NCBI GenBank assembly: GCA_029973955.1 | Contig: JARKQJ010000075.1 | Coordinates: forward strand, 1 to 64,000 | DNA: 64,000 nt | Reading direction: 5' to 3' | Source of the DNA: Paludibaculum sp. | Lineage (GTDB): Bacteria; Acidobacteriota; Terriglobia; Bryobacterales; Bryobacteraceae | In this document: positions 53,262-63,000 of the stretch, one piece after another | Layout of the letters: every line of letters begins with the position of its first letter | How positions within the stretch are numbered: position 1 is the first letter of the stretch | Program-made: the position numbers and the translations under genes | The notes under the pieces: model-generated | The model's input: the letters and a program-made list of their open reading frames with translations, nothing else | The model's database searches: none | Told to the model about the DNA's origin: nothing

Positions 53262-54497
53262 ATGCTGGAAGACTCGGCGAATGGGGCTTTGTGGAGGAGC
53301 GAGGCTGGAGCGAAGTTGAAGGCGCTGTACATTGCGTTTGACGTGTTCCCTAAGCCCAAGGGGTCGACGAGCCATATCGCGTCGATGGCCGCGACGCTGG
53401 GGGAGACGTTTGGGGCAGTGGAGGTATTGTGCCTAGGGATGCCGGAGATGCCGGCGTGGCAGCGCGAGGGTCGGATTGAGATCCGGCGGTTCACGGAGCG
53501 GCGGCGGGAGTTGACGGGGCGGGCGACGGCGTTTGCGCGGTTTGTAGAGGAGCGGGTGCGGGCGTTGAAGGGCAGCCTGGCGCTGGCGGTGTTTCGCGAT
53601 CCCTGGGGGGGCGTGCCGCTGCTGAAGGCGGAGCCGGGGTGTCCGGCGATCTTCGAGGTGAATGCGCTCCCGACGTGGGAGTTGAGCTACTCGCGGCCGG
53701 CACTGAGGGGAAACGCGGCCCTGCGGGCGAAGTTGGGGGACATGGAGAGGCGGTGTTTACGGGAGGCGGAGCGCATCCTGTGCGTGTCGTCGGTGACGCG
53801 GGCAGCGTTGTGCGGGTTGGGGGTGGAGCGCGGGAAGATCCGGGTGATTCCGAACGCCGCGCAGGATGTGTTCTTCGAGGAAGGGGCGGCGTGTCCGATC
53901 GCGGCGCTGGCAGAGGGCGAGTGGTTCGGCTACATCGGCAGCCTACAGGCATGGCAGGGCGTGGAGACGGTGATTGACGCGCTGGCGCTGCTGGCGGAGG
54001 ACGCGCCGCGCAGCCGGCTGCTGGTGTTGCATGGCGGAAACGCACGGGCGGCGCGGGCGGTGGCGCGGCGGGCGGCCAGGCGCGGGTTGAGCGAACGCGT
54101 GCTGGTGCACGGGCCGGTGGGCCGTGAGGGCGTAGCGGGGGTGTTGCGGCGGCTCCGGTTCACGACGGCGCCGCTGGCGGATACGGCGAGGAACACGCTG
54201 CAGGGCTGCTGTCCGGTGAAGATGATAGAATCCATGGCCACGGGTACGCCGGTGATTGCATCGGATCTGGAGGCGTGCCGGGAGTGGATGGAGGAAGAGA
54301 AGGAAGGGCTGCTGGCGCCGGCCGGCGATGCGCGTGGCTGGGCGTTGGCGATGCGGCGGCTGCTGAGGGATGAGCGGCTGCGGGAGAGATTGGGACACGG
54401 AGCGCGGGCGCGGGCCGAGGCCTGCTTTGCGCGTCCGGTGGTGGAAAGCGAGTTGAGGGAGCAGTTCCTGTTGAGTGCCGGAGGAGAGGCTCGATGA
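53262..54497 (+). CDS. Glycosyltransferase family 4 (first gene of the glycosyl operon)
   Basis: A 411-aa GT-B enzyme. An N-terminal region begins LKALYIAFDVFPKPKGSTSHIASMAATL (acceptor domain). The nucleotide-sugar domain shows RVIPNAAQDVFF, GYIGSLQAWQGVETVIDAL and CPVKMIESMATGTPVIASD, the E-x7-E area of family 4. It transfers a sugar from a nucleotide donor to an unknown acceptor. The first 15-20 residues may be an artefact; a TTG at 53316 with GGAG upstream is an alternative start. It overlaps the next gene by ATGA, opening a five-gene coupled operon. Confidence 0.82.
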   Translation: MLEDSANGALWRSEAGAKLKALYIAFDVFPKPKGSTSHIASMAATLGETFGAVEVLCLGMPEMPAWQREGRIEIRRFTERRRELTGRATAFARFVEERVRALKGSLALAVFRDPWGGVPLLKAEPGCPAIFEVNALPTWELSYSRPALRGNAALRAKLGDMERRCLREAERILCVSSVTRAALCGLGVERGKIRVIPNAAQDVFFEEGAACPIAALAEGEWFGYIGSLQAWQGVETVIDALALLAEDAPRSRLLVLHGGNARAARAVARRAARRGLSERVLVHGPVGREGVAGVLRRLRFTTAPLADTARNTLQGCCPVKMIESMATGTPVIASDLEACREWMEEEKEGLLAPAGDARGWALAMRRLLRDERLRERLGHGARARAEACFARPVVESELREQFLLSAGGEAR

Positions 54498-55393
54498 CAC
54501 AAGTGAAGCGAGGGAAGGGTTTTTCGCCCGAGGCGCAGGAGGCGATCGCGGCGCGGGCTTTGACGGGGACATGGGAGCTGCGGCGCCTGCAGAAAGTGCT
54601 GGGAGAGCTGACCCGCTTCGATGAGGAGAACGAAGCGGTGACCAGGAAGGCGCGGAACGCCATGATCTGGTGCATCGTGCTGGGGGTGATCAGCCTGATT
54701 CTGGCGTTTGTGCTGTTCGACGACGGGTTGATGTGGGTGTGGCTGGGGCCGGTGGCGATGACGGCGCTGGCGGTGTTTTTCGGGATGAAGTGGCGGGGGC
54801 TGAAGAAGCTGGATCTAATCGATGATTTCAGGAAGTGCCTGATGCCGGCGTTGCGTGACCTGGCGCAGGATGTGGACGCGGGCCAGCGCATCCGGGTGCG
54901 GATGGATCTGGCCGGGCCTGTGGCGAGCAAGCAGATTTCGCAGGGCAACGTGGATCCGGGACGCTACATCCAGGTGAAGGAGACGGTGTACGAAGATCCC
55001 TGGGGCGAAGTGCGGCTGCCGCTGGTGGACGGGAGCACGGCGACGCTGGAGTTCAAGTCGTGGTGGACGAAGCGGGAACGGAAGTATCGCGGACGCAGCG
55101 GGAAGATCAAGTACAAGACGAAGTGGAGCAAGAAGTGCTCGGCGTCGGCGACGCTCCTGCCGGCCGCGGAGCGGAGCTGGGATGAAGAGGCGTTGCGCTC
55201 GCGGACGGACGGCAGAAGAGAGAAAGCGCATCTGGTGCAGAAGGACGGCGTGACGGGCGCGCGGCTGGAGCGGCACTGGGCGTTCAAAGGCGTTGGCGGA
55301 CCGCCGGGCGACGCGCCGCCCGCAAAGGAGGTGGTGGGGATGCTGCTGCGGTTGTACGGTGCGATGCGGGGCGGAAGCGAGGTGGCGCGATGA
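54494..55393 (+). CDS. Unrecognised membrane protein of the glycosyltransferase operon
   Basis: A 299-aa protein. A basic N-terminus (about 1-53) is followed by two adjacent transmembrane helices (about 57-77, AMIWCIVLGVISLILAFVLF, and 81-99) and a large Arg/Lys/Trp-rich domain with RRGLKKLDLIDDFRK-like stretches and KSWWTKRERKYRGRSGK. I do not recognise the family. It overlaps both neighbours by ATGA (54494-54497 and 55390-55393). Co-translation with glycosyltransferases suggests a membrane platform or transport partner. Confidence 0.7.
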   Translation: MTQVKRGKGFSPEAQEAIAARALTGTWELRRLQKVLGELTRFDEENEAVTRKARNAMIWCIVLGVISLILAFVLFDDGLMWVWLGPVAMTALAVFFGMKWRGLKKLDLIDDFRKCLMPALRDLAQDVDAGQRIRVRMDLAGPVASKQISQGNVDPGRYIQVKETVYEDPWGEVRLPLVDGSTATLEFKSWWTKRERKYRGRSGKIKYKTKWSKKCSASATLLPAAERSWDEEALRSRTDGRREKAHLVQKDGVTGARLERHWAFKGVGGPPGDAPPAKEVVGMLLRLYGAMRGGSEVAR

Positions 55394-55725
55394 GCTGCGG
55401 TTATCAGATGGGACTCCTGATTTTGCGGCCGTGCGGCGAGCCGGTGGTGGGCCACTGCGGGAGTTGCGGCACGGGCCTGTGCGCGGCGCACCTGGGGGGA
55501 GGGGAGTGCCCGAGCTGCATGGTGCTGCGCGGGGAACGGAATGAGAACGATCTGACGCGGGAGGCCGGGGCGCGCAAGGACTACTACGAGAGCTACGGGG
55601 CGGGGGCGCAGTTCGGCGATCCGGCGTACTTCAGCGCGGCGGACCGGGCGGCGTTACGTCCGGGTGTGGCGGGGTTTGCGATGGGGGCGGACGACGGCGG
55701 GGACTACGATCCATTCGAGACGTAA
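55390..55725 (+). CDS. Small zinc-binding B-box-like protein of the glycosyltransferase operon
   Basis: A 111-aa soluble protein. The first half has Cys3, Cys15, then the B-box-like run GHCGSCGTGLCAAHLGGGECPSC (Cys23, Cys26, Cys31, His34, Cys40, Cys43). This spacing would hold one or two zinc ions. The second half is acidic and Tyr/Gly-rich (KDYYESYGAGAQFGDPAYF and DDGGDYDPF). No enzyme motif is seen. It may be an adaptor binding the transferases or the preceding membrane protein; coupling by ATGA shows the two are made together. Confidence 0.65.
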   Translation: MSCGYQMGLLILRPCGEPVVGHCGSCGTGLCAAHLGGGECPSCMVLRGERNENDLTREAGARKDYYESYGAGAQFGDPAYFSAADRAALRPGVAGFAMGADDGGDYDPFET

Positions 55726-55726
55726 T

Positions 55727-56854
55727 ATGCGCATTCTGTGGGTGACGGAGCACTATCCGCCGGCGCGCGGCGGCATGGCGGTGAGCTGTGCTCGGCTGGT
55801 GCGGGGATTGCGGCGGCGCGGATTGAAGCTGGACGTAGTGGCTCTGGCGAAGGGCGGAGAAGAGGTGGAAGTGCGGGCGGCGGAGGGGGGCGCGGAGATC
55901 TTCGTGCGGAGGGAGCGATCGGCGGAGGTGGCGCCGAACGCGGCTTGGAGCGTGGTGCTGGCGCGGCATGCGGCGGAGAGTTACGACGTGGTGGTGGGGT
56001 TTGGGGCGTCGTGGGCCGGGTTTGTGGGGGCGACGTTCGGAGCCTGGCTGGCGCGGCCTTGCGTGGTGCTGGCGCGGGGCAACGATCTGGACCGGGATTG
56101 GTTTCTGGCGCGGCGCGGAGGATGGGTGCGGGAGGCGTTGAGCCGGGCGGCGGCGATTGGGGCCGTCACCGGAGAGAAGGCTGAGCGGATCGGTCGGATG
56201 TATCCCGGCAAGCCGGTGGTGTGGACGCCGAACGGGGTGGACGCGCGGCGCTGGGAGATGCTGCCGGCCGATGAGCGGCGAAGGGACGAGATCCGGGCCG
56301 TGGTGGGTGGCGGGGCGCGGCGGGTTTTCGGGCTCTTTGGCGAGCTGAAACATAAAAAGCGGATTCCGTTTTGGCTGGAAGCGGCGCGGGATGCGGGGCT
56401 GCTGGGCAGGATGGGGCTGGTGGTGGCAGGGCAGTTGGACGAGGAGACGGCGCGGATTCTCGACGATGCGGCGATAGCGCCGCGCAGCGTGCGGCTGCCG
56501 TTTCTGCCGCAGGACGAACTGGCGGCGCTGTATGCGGCCTGCGATTTTGTGGCGATTCCCTCGGCGTTTGAGGGGATGCCGAACGTGCTGCTGGAGGCGG
56601 CGGCATGCGGGGCGGTGCCGCTGGTGTCGGATGCCGGCGCGATGGGCGCAGTGGTGGAGGATGGGGTGACTGGGCTGGTATTCAGGGCGGAAGACCGTGT
56701 GGCGGCGGGCGAGGCGACGCGGCGGGCGGTGGAGATGGGGCAGGAAGAGCTGGCGGCGATGTCGGCGGCGGTGCGAGCGCGGATCAGGGAGTGCTTCTCG
56801 TTGGAGCGCGAAGTGGAGACGCTCGTGGAGTTGATCGGCCAGGCGGTGCTGTGA
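55727..56854 (+). CDS. Glycosyltransferase family 4 (second of the operon)
   Basis: A 375-aa GT-B enzyme. The N-terminus MRILWVTEHYPPARGGMAVSC is the classic family-4 opening, with a G-G-M loop. The donor domain has VWTPNGVDARRW, FGELKHKKRIPFWLEAA and ALYAACDFVAIPSAFEGMPNVLLEAAACGAVPLVSDAGA, including the E-G-x-P-x-x-x-x-E-A motif. It starts one base after the previous stop and ends overlapping the next gene by GTGA. Acceptor and donor are unknown. Confidence 0.88.
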   Translation: MRILWVTEHYPPARGGMAVSCARLVRGLRRRGLKLDVVALAKGGEEVEVRAAEGGAEIFVRRERSAEVAPNAAWSVVLARHAAESYDVVVGFGASWAGFVGATFGAWLARPCVVLARGNDLDRDWFLARRGGWVREALSRAAAIGAVTGEKAERIGRMYPGKPVVWTPNGVDARRWEMLPADERRRDEIRAVVGGGARRVFGLFGELKHKKRIPFWLEAARDAGLLGRMGLVVAGQLDEETARILDDAAIAPRSVRLPFLPQDELAALYAACDFVAIPSAFEGMPNVLLEAAACGAVPLVSDAGAMGAVVEDGVTGLVFRAEDRVAAGEATRRAVEMGQEELAAMSAAVRARIRECFSLEREVETLVELIGQAVL

Positions 56855-57729
56855 GCGGAGTGCTGTATTCGGCGCCGGGGTCAGGATTGGGTCATCTGAA
56901 CCGGGCGCTGGCGGTGTGCCTGGAACTGCGCGAGATGGGCGTGGAAGCGAGGATCGCCACGAATTCGCCGTTTGCGGAGGGGATGGCGCGGGCGGCGCGG
57001 TTTCCGGTGGTGGGGATTGCGGGGCGGCGCTGGCGGGAGGATGTGCGGGCGCTGGCCGTGGAACTGCGGCCGGAGTTGATCGTGTGCGACACGTTTCCGG
57101 GCGGGATGCGCGGCGAGTGGGCGGAAGGTCTGCCGGCGCGCGGGGTGTATCTGGCGCGGAGGTTGAACCTGGAGGGCGTGCGGGAGTTGGTGGCTGAGCG
57201 CAGATGGCAAGCAGGGATGGCGCGGGTGGTGGCGTTGGAGGAGTTGAGTGCGGAGCATGAGGCGGTGCTGGGAGAGAGCGGGTTGGAAGTGGGAAGGCTG
57301 AGCGGGCCGGTGCGGCTGAAGCCGGGGCGGGTGGCGACGGCGGTTCCAAAGGAACTGGAAGAGATGCTGGAGGGCGGGCGGACGGCACTGGTGGTGCATG
57401 GGGGTCCGATGGAGGAGGTGGAACGGCTGGTGGAAGCGGCCCGGCGGGAGGGGCCGGTGGCGGTGATCGCACCGTGGGGCGAGCTGTGTGCGGACGTGCG
57501 GGTGTTTGAGTATTATCCGGCGGGCAACGTGTTGGGAAGGGCGGCGAAGGTGGTGAGCGGGGCGGGGTATAACATGATGGCGGACATGGTGGAGTGGCCC
57601 GAACGGCATAGCGCCGTGGCGTTCGACAGGCGTTGGGACGACCAGGCGGGGCGGCTGGCGGGATGGCGGCCTGCACGAGGGGATGGGGCGCTGGAAGCGG
57701 CCGCGTCGATCCGGGAGCTGTTGTCGTAA
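56851..57729 (+). CDS. GT28/MurG-like glycosyltransferase of the operon
   Basis: A 292-aa protein with a GTG start at 56851 that shares its bases with the previous TGA. The opening SGVLYSAPGSGLGHLNRALAVCLELREMGVEARIATNSPF has the G-x-G-H-x-x-R glycine loop of the GT28/MGT superfamily, and VVSGAGYNMMADMVEWPERHSAVAF resembles its donor-binding C-terminal motif. It is shorter than MurG (about 360 aa), so it may be a reduced or atypical transferase. It closes the operon; a phosphodiesterase follows 15 bp later. Confidence 0.72.
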   Translation: MSGVLYSAPGSGLGHLNRALAVCLELREMGVEARIATNSPFAEGMARAARFPVVGIAGRRWREDVRALAVELRPELIVCDTFPGGMRGEWAEGLPARGVYLARRLNLEGVRELVAERRWQAGMARVVALEELSAEHEAVLGESGLEVGRLSGPVRLKPGRVATAVPKELEEMLEGGRTALVVHGGPMEEVERLVEAARREGPVAVIAPWGELCADVRVFEYYPAGNVLGRAAKVVSGAGYNMMADMVEWPERHSAVAFDRRWDDQAGRLAGWRPARGDGALEAAASIRELLS

Positions 57730-57744
57730 GCTGATTTGCAGCTT

Positions 57745-58551
57745 ATGTCTTCACGCCTGCTTTGTGTTCTGCTCTGTACCGCCGCCGTGGCCGCGCCTCC
57801 GATTTCCACGCGGGCCTCGGCGCACCGGGGTGATTCCAAGAACGCTCCGGAGAACACGCTGCCGGCGCTTGCGTCCGCGGCGCGGAAGGGCGCGCACCAG
57901 ATCGAGTTCGACGTGAAGTTCACGGCCGACCGCAGGCTGGTGCTGATGCACGACACTACGGTGAACCGCACGACAGACGGGCATGGGCGCGTGGCCGATC
58001 TCACCTTCGAGCAGATCCGCGCGCTGGACGCCGGCAAGTGGTTTGCGCCGAAGTTCGCCGGCGTGCGCGTGCCGACGTTCGAAGAGGCGCTGTCGGCAAT
58101 TCCGCGCGGCATTGTGTGCAACGTTCATCTGACCAACACGCCCGGGCTGGCGGAGGCCGTGGCGCGGGTGCTCGTAGAGCAGGGGCGAGTGGCGGATTGT
58201 GTGCTGGCGTGCACATCGGAGCAGGCCGCGGAAGCGCGGCGCGCCGCCGCGGCGGTGCGGTTCTGCAACATGTCGGGGCAGCGCACGGACCACCGGGGCT
58301 ACGTGGACGACACGTTGAAGGCGAAGGCTGATTTCATTCAACTGCGCGGGGGGCTGGAGGGTGTGGCGGAGGCCGTGGAGCGGCTGCGCGGCGGCGGAGT
58401 GAAGGTGAATTACTTCAGCGCGCAGGATGAGGAGTCGATCCGGCGTTTGATCGAGGCGCGGGTCGACTACATTCTGACCGACGATCTGGATCTGCTGATG
58501 GCGATTCTGGCGCGGCAGGGTGTGGAGCCTTTCCGGCCGGCGGAGCGCTGA
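57745..58551 (+). CDS. Exported glycerophosphodiester phosphodiesterase
   Basis: A 268-aa enzyme with a signal peptide (about 1-19). The GDPD core has SAHRGDSKNAPENTLPAL (His and Arg catalytic/metal residues), HQIEFDVKFTADRRLVLMHDTTVNRTTDGHG (Glu, Asp and His metal and acid-base residues) and a shortened barrel end. It cleaves glycerol-3-phosphate from deacylated phospholipids in the periplasm. ATG 57745 is preferred to a TTG nine bases earlier. The start lies inside a perfect 7-bp inverted repeat TAAGCTG / CAGCTTA (57728-57746). Confidence 0.88.
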   Translation: MSSRLLCVLLCTAAVAAPPISTRASAHRGDSKNAPENTLPALASAARKGAHQIEFDVKFTADRRLVLMHDTTVNRTTDGHGRVADLTFEQIRALDAGKWFAPKFAGVRVPTFEEALSAIPRGIVCNVHLTNTPGLAEAVARVLVEQGRVADCVLACTSEQAAEARRAAAAVRFCNMSGQRTDHRGYVDDTLKAKADFIQLRGGLEGVAEAVERLRGGGVKVNYFSAQDEESIRRLIEARVDYILTDDLDLLMAILARQGVEPFRPAER

Positions 58552-58738
58552 CAGCAGCGCCGTGGAACAGGCGGCGAAAATGGGCGGTGGTCAGGCCTGG
58601 GTGGGAAAGCCCAAAGAGTTTGTCACATCTTTTGACCTCCAAGTGTAACCTCCAGGGACGCGGGGGCGCGCCTTACTATCAGAAGTAGTTTTCCTGGGAT
58701 AGCCCCTTTTTGCCGGTTCATTGGAGATCTGAGAAGTC

Positions 58739-60004
58739 ATGGTCCTTTCTGCGCGCAAAACACTCACCACCTATGGCATGGCCTTGGTTTCAGTATTGCT
58801 AATGACCGGCTGCGGGGGCGAAAAGGCGGCCGTTGCGGCGAAGGGTCCGGGCCGGGACATGGCGATTCCGGTGACGGCGGCGAAGTCAGTGAAGCGGGAC
58901 GTGCCTGTGCAGGCCGACGTGATCGGCACGGCGGAGGCGATCTCGACAGTGGTGCTGAAGCCGCAGATCAGCGGGCAGTTGATGTCGGCGCAGTTCCGCG
59001 AAGGCGACTTTGTGAAAGCGGGGCAGTTGCTGTTGACGATCGATCCGCGTCCGCTCGAAGCGCAGATGAACCAATTGGTGGCGCAGGTGGCGAAGGATCA
59101 GGCGGCGCTGGCGCAATCGCAGGCGAACCTGGCGCGGGACCGGGCCATGGAAAACAACGCGAAGGGGCAACTGGACCGGGCGACGAACCTGCAGAAGGAA
59201 GGCATCATATCGCGGGAGCAGTTTGACCAATACGTCGCGACGGCTGCTTCTTACGCGGCGACGATCAATGCGGACCTGGCTTCGATTGAGAACGCGAAGT
59301 CGCAGATTGCGGCGAGCCAGGCGGCGGTGGAGACGCTGAAGGTGCAGTTGGGATACACGAAGATCTACGCGCCGATTTCAGGGCGTTCGGGCACGTTGAG
59401 TGTGAAGCCCGGCAATGTGGTGTCGGCCAACAACAGCGAGTTGGGGACCATCGTTCAGGTGGAGCCGATCTATGTGACGTTTGCGCTGCCGGAGGTGCAT
59501 CTGGCGGCGCTGCGGAAAAGCGGCGGGCAGCGGCTGCCGGTGATGGCGGTGCCGGAAGAGGGGGGCGAGCCGCAGCAGGGGCAGCTGACGTTCTTCGAGA
59601 ACACGGTGGATCCGACGACGGGCACGGTGAAGCTGAAGGCCACGTTTGCGAATCAGAACCATGCGCTGTGGCCGGGACAGTTTGTGCGGGTGACTTTGAA
59701 GCTGGGCGAGCATCCGGACGCGATTCTGGTGCCGAGCCAGGCGGTGCAGTCGGGGCAGGATGGGACGTTCGTTTACGTAGTGAAGCCGGATCAGAAGGTG
59801 GAGATCAAGCAGGTGGTGGCCTCACAGCGGCTGGGCGACGAGTCAGTGATCGACAAGGGCCTGGGCGAGGGCGAGACAGTTGTGACGGAAGGGGCGCTGC
59901 GGCTGGTGCCGGGCTCGCGCGTGACGTTGCGGGAGCGAGGCGCGGGCGGCCGCGGGCCGGGCGGCGGGGCTGAGGGCAAGCGGGGTGGCGGGAAGAAGCA
60001 ATAG
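58739..60004 (+). CDS. RND efflux periplasmic adaptor, lipoprotein (MdtA/AcrA-like)
   Basis: A 421-aa membrane-fusion protein. The signal peptide ends with lipobox LMTGC (Cys24 approx.). The half lipoyl motif is QISGQLMSAQFREGDFVKAGQLLLTIDPRPLEAQ, then a long coiled coil, then LGYTKIYAPISGRSGTLSVKPGNVV. A C-terminal Gly/Arg tail (GAGGRGPGGGAEGKRGGGKK) is a low-complexity extension. It is the first gene of an MdtABC-like operon with two permeases. It links the pump to an outer-membrane channel not found in the window. Confidence 0.9.
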   Translation: MVLSARKTLTTYGMALVSVLLMTGCGGEKAAVAAKGPGRDMAIPVTAAKSVKRDVPVQADVIGTAEAISTVVLKPQISGQLMSAQFREGDFVKAGQLLLTIDPRPLEAQMNQLVAQVAKDQAALAQSQANLARDRAMENNAKGQLDRATNLQKEGIISREQFDQYVATAASYAATINADLASIENAKSQIAASQAAVETLKVQLGYTKIYAPISGRSGTLSVKPGNVVSANNSELGTIVQVEPIYVTFALPEVHLAALRKSGGQRLPVMAVPEEGGEPQQGQLTFFENTVDPTTGTVKLKATFANQNHALWPGQFVRVTLKLGEHPDAILVPSQAVQSGQDGTFVYVVKPDQKVEIKQVVASQRLGDESVIDKGLGEGETVVTEGALRLVPGSRVTLRERGAGGRGPGGGAEGKRGGGKKQ

Positions 60005-60006
60005 CG

Positions 60007-63000
60007 ATGGAAGACGAGCGCCAGAATGACTCACCGCCGGCGGGCGCCGGAGTGAACTTCTCGGAGGGCTTCATCCGCCGGCCGATCGCCACCAGCCTGC
60101 TGATGGCAGGCTTCGCGGTGTTTGGCGTGATGGCCTACAAGGCGCTGCCGGTGAGCGATCTGCCGAACGTGGACTTCCCGACGCTGAGCGTGTCGGCGAG
60201 TTTGCCGGGAGCGGATCCGGCGACGATGGCGTCGGCGGTGGCGACGCCGCTGGAGCGGCAGTTCACGACGATTGCGGGCATCGACTCGATGACGTCGGTG
60301 AACAGCCTGGGCTCGACGCAGATCACGCTGCAGTTCGACCTGGACCGGGAGATAGACGGGGCGGCGGTGGATCTGCAGACGGCGATTGCGGCGGCGATGC
60401 CGCTGCTGCCGCCGGGGATGCCTTCGCCGCCGTCGTTCCGGAAGGTGAATCCGGCCGAGTCGCCGATCATGTTTCTGACGTTGACGTCGGAGACGCTGCC
60501 GATGAACAAGGTGGACGAATACGCGCAGACGGTGATTGCGCAGCGGCTGTCGATGATTCCGGGCGTGGCGCAGGTGAATGTGATGGGCGGGCAGAAGTAC
60601 GCGGTGCGGGTGAAGGTGAACCCGGACCGGCTGGCGAGCCGCGGGATCGGCATCAACCAGGTGGCCAACGCGCTGCAGCAGTGGAACGTGAATCTGCCGG
60701 TGGGGACGATCTGGGGCCGGGAGCAGGCGCTGAACATCCAGGCCAACGGGCAGCTCTTCGACGCCGATGGGTTCGCGAACCAGATCATCTCCTACCGCAA
60801 CGGGGCGCCGGTGAAGCTGAAGGACCTGGCGACGGTGATCGATGGCGTGGAAGACGAGCGGACGGCGGCGTACCTCTATCAGAACGGGGTGAAGCACCGC
60901 ATCGTAATGCTGATGGTGATGCGGCAGCCGGGGTCGAACGTGATCCAGGTGAACGACGCGATCAAGGCGGTGCTGCCGCAGTTGCAGAAGCAGTTGCCGC
61001 CGGCGGTGGTGCTGGGCATCCGGGGCGACCGGTCGAAGAACATCCGCGAAGCGTTCAACGACGTGCAGACGACGATGGCGATCACGATCGGGCTGGTGAT
61101 TCTGGTGATCGCGCTGTTCCTGCGGAGCGGTTCGGCGACGGTGATCCCGGCGCTGGCGTTGCCGTTCTCACTGCTGGGCACAGTCTCGGTGATCTACCTG
61201 CTTGGCTTCAGCCTGAACAACATCTCGATGATGGCGCTGATTCTCTCGATTGGATTCGTGGTGGATGACGCCATCGTGATGCTGGAGAACATCGTGCGGC
61301 ACATGGAGCGCGGGGAGACGGCGATGCAGGCGGCGGTGCGGGGGTCGAGGGAGATCTGGTTCACGATCCTGTCGATGACGATTTCGCTGGCGGCGGTGTT
61401 CATTCCGCTGCTGTTCATGGGCGGCATTCTCGGGCGGCTGTTCCGGGAGTTTGCGGTGAGCATCTGCCTGGCGGTGTTGATTTCGGGGTTTGTGTCGATC
61501 AGTCTGACGCCGATGTTGTGCAGCCGGATTCTGCGGCCTCCGGACATGAGCAAGCCAGCGGGGTGGTTGTCGCGGAAGTTGGAGCGGGGATTTCAGGCTC
61601 TGTTGAAGTTCTATGGGACGACACTGCGCTGGACGGTGCGGCATGAGCCTCTGATGGTGGGCGTGTTTCTGGCGGTAATGGGCGCGACGGTGTGGCTGTA
61701 TGGCGTGGTGCCGAAGGGGTTCCTGCCGGATGTAGACCAGGACCAGCTTTCGGCGAACACGGAGGTGGCGCAGGGCACGGCGTTCCAGTGGAACGGGACG
61801 CTGCAGGACCGGGTGGCGCGGGTGCTGGCGCAGGACCCGGACATCGACAGCATGTTCGTCTCCTATGGCGGCGGCATGTTTGGGAGTTCGTCGAACGGGC
61901 GGGTTTTCGTGAACCTCAAGCCGAGGCGGGAGCGGAAGGCCTCCGCGGAGCAGATTGCGAACCGGCTGCGGCCGAAGCTGGGGGGCTTTGCGGGGATCAG
62001 GACGGTGGTGTCAGTACCGCCGACTCTGCGCATTGGCGGCAGGGGCTCGCGGGCGGCGTATGAGTTTACGTTGCAGGCGCCCGACACGGGGATTCTGTAT
62101 CAGGAGGCGACGAAGTTCGAGCGGGCGGTGGCGCGGCTGCCGATTGTGCAGGAGGTGAACTCGGACCTGCAGATCAGGACGCCGCGGTTGACGGTGGATG
62201 TAGACCGGGACAAAGCGGCGGCGCTGGGGCTGGACTTTACGCAGATCGAAGGCGCGATGTACAGCGCCTACGGGCCGAACTGGGCGTCGACGATCTATTC
62301 GACGCACAGCCAGTTCCGGGTGATGCTGGAGGTTCAGGACCGCTTCCAGGCGTATGGAGACATGCTGTCGCGGCTGTATTTCGCGGGGCCGTCGGGCAAG
62401 CTGATCCCGATGAACAGCATCTCGAAGGTGAGGCAGGACGCGGGGCCGCAGTCGATCAACCACACGGGGCAGTTGCCGTCGGTGACGGTGAGTTTCAATC
62501 TGAAGCCGGGCGTGGCGCTGGGAGACGCAGTGGATGCGGTGCAGGACCTGGCGCACAAGACGCTGCCGGCGCGAATGAATACCAGTTTTTCGGGCACGGC
62601 GAAGGCGTTTCAGGATTCATTGCGCAACATGGGGCTGCTGCTGCTGATCGCAATCGCGGTGGTGTACATCGTTCTGGGTGTGTTGTATGAGAGCTTCATT
62701 CACCCGCTGACGATTTTGTCGGGGCTGCCTTCGGCGGGCTTCGGGGCGCTGCTGACGCTGATGTTGTTCAGGATCGATTTGAGCCTGTATGCCTTTGTGG
62801 GGCTGATCATGCTGATCGGCATTGTAAAGAAGAACGCGATCATGCAGGTGGACTTCGCGCTGGAGGCGCAGCGACGGCGGGGATTGACACCGGAAGAGGC
62901 GATCGTGGAAGGCTGCCAGATCCGTTTCCGGCCGATTATGATGACGACGATGGCGGCTCTGTTCGGCACTTTGCCGATCGCGCTGGGGCTGGGGGCGGGT

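Noticed and set aside
55631-57676. A 681-codon frame opposite the second glycosyltransferase
   Set aside because: Pro/Arg/Ala-rich and antisense to two coupled genes with clear motifs.
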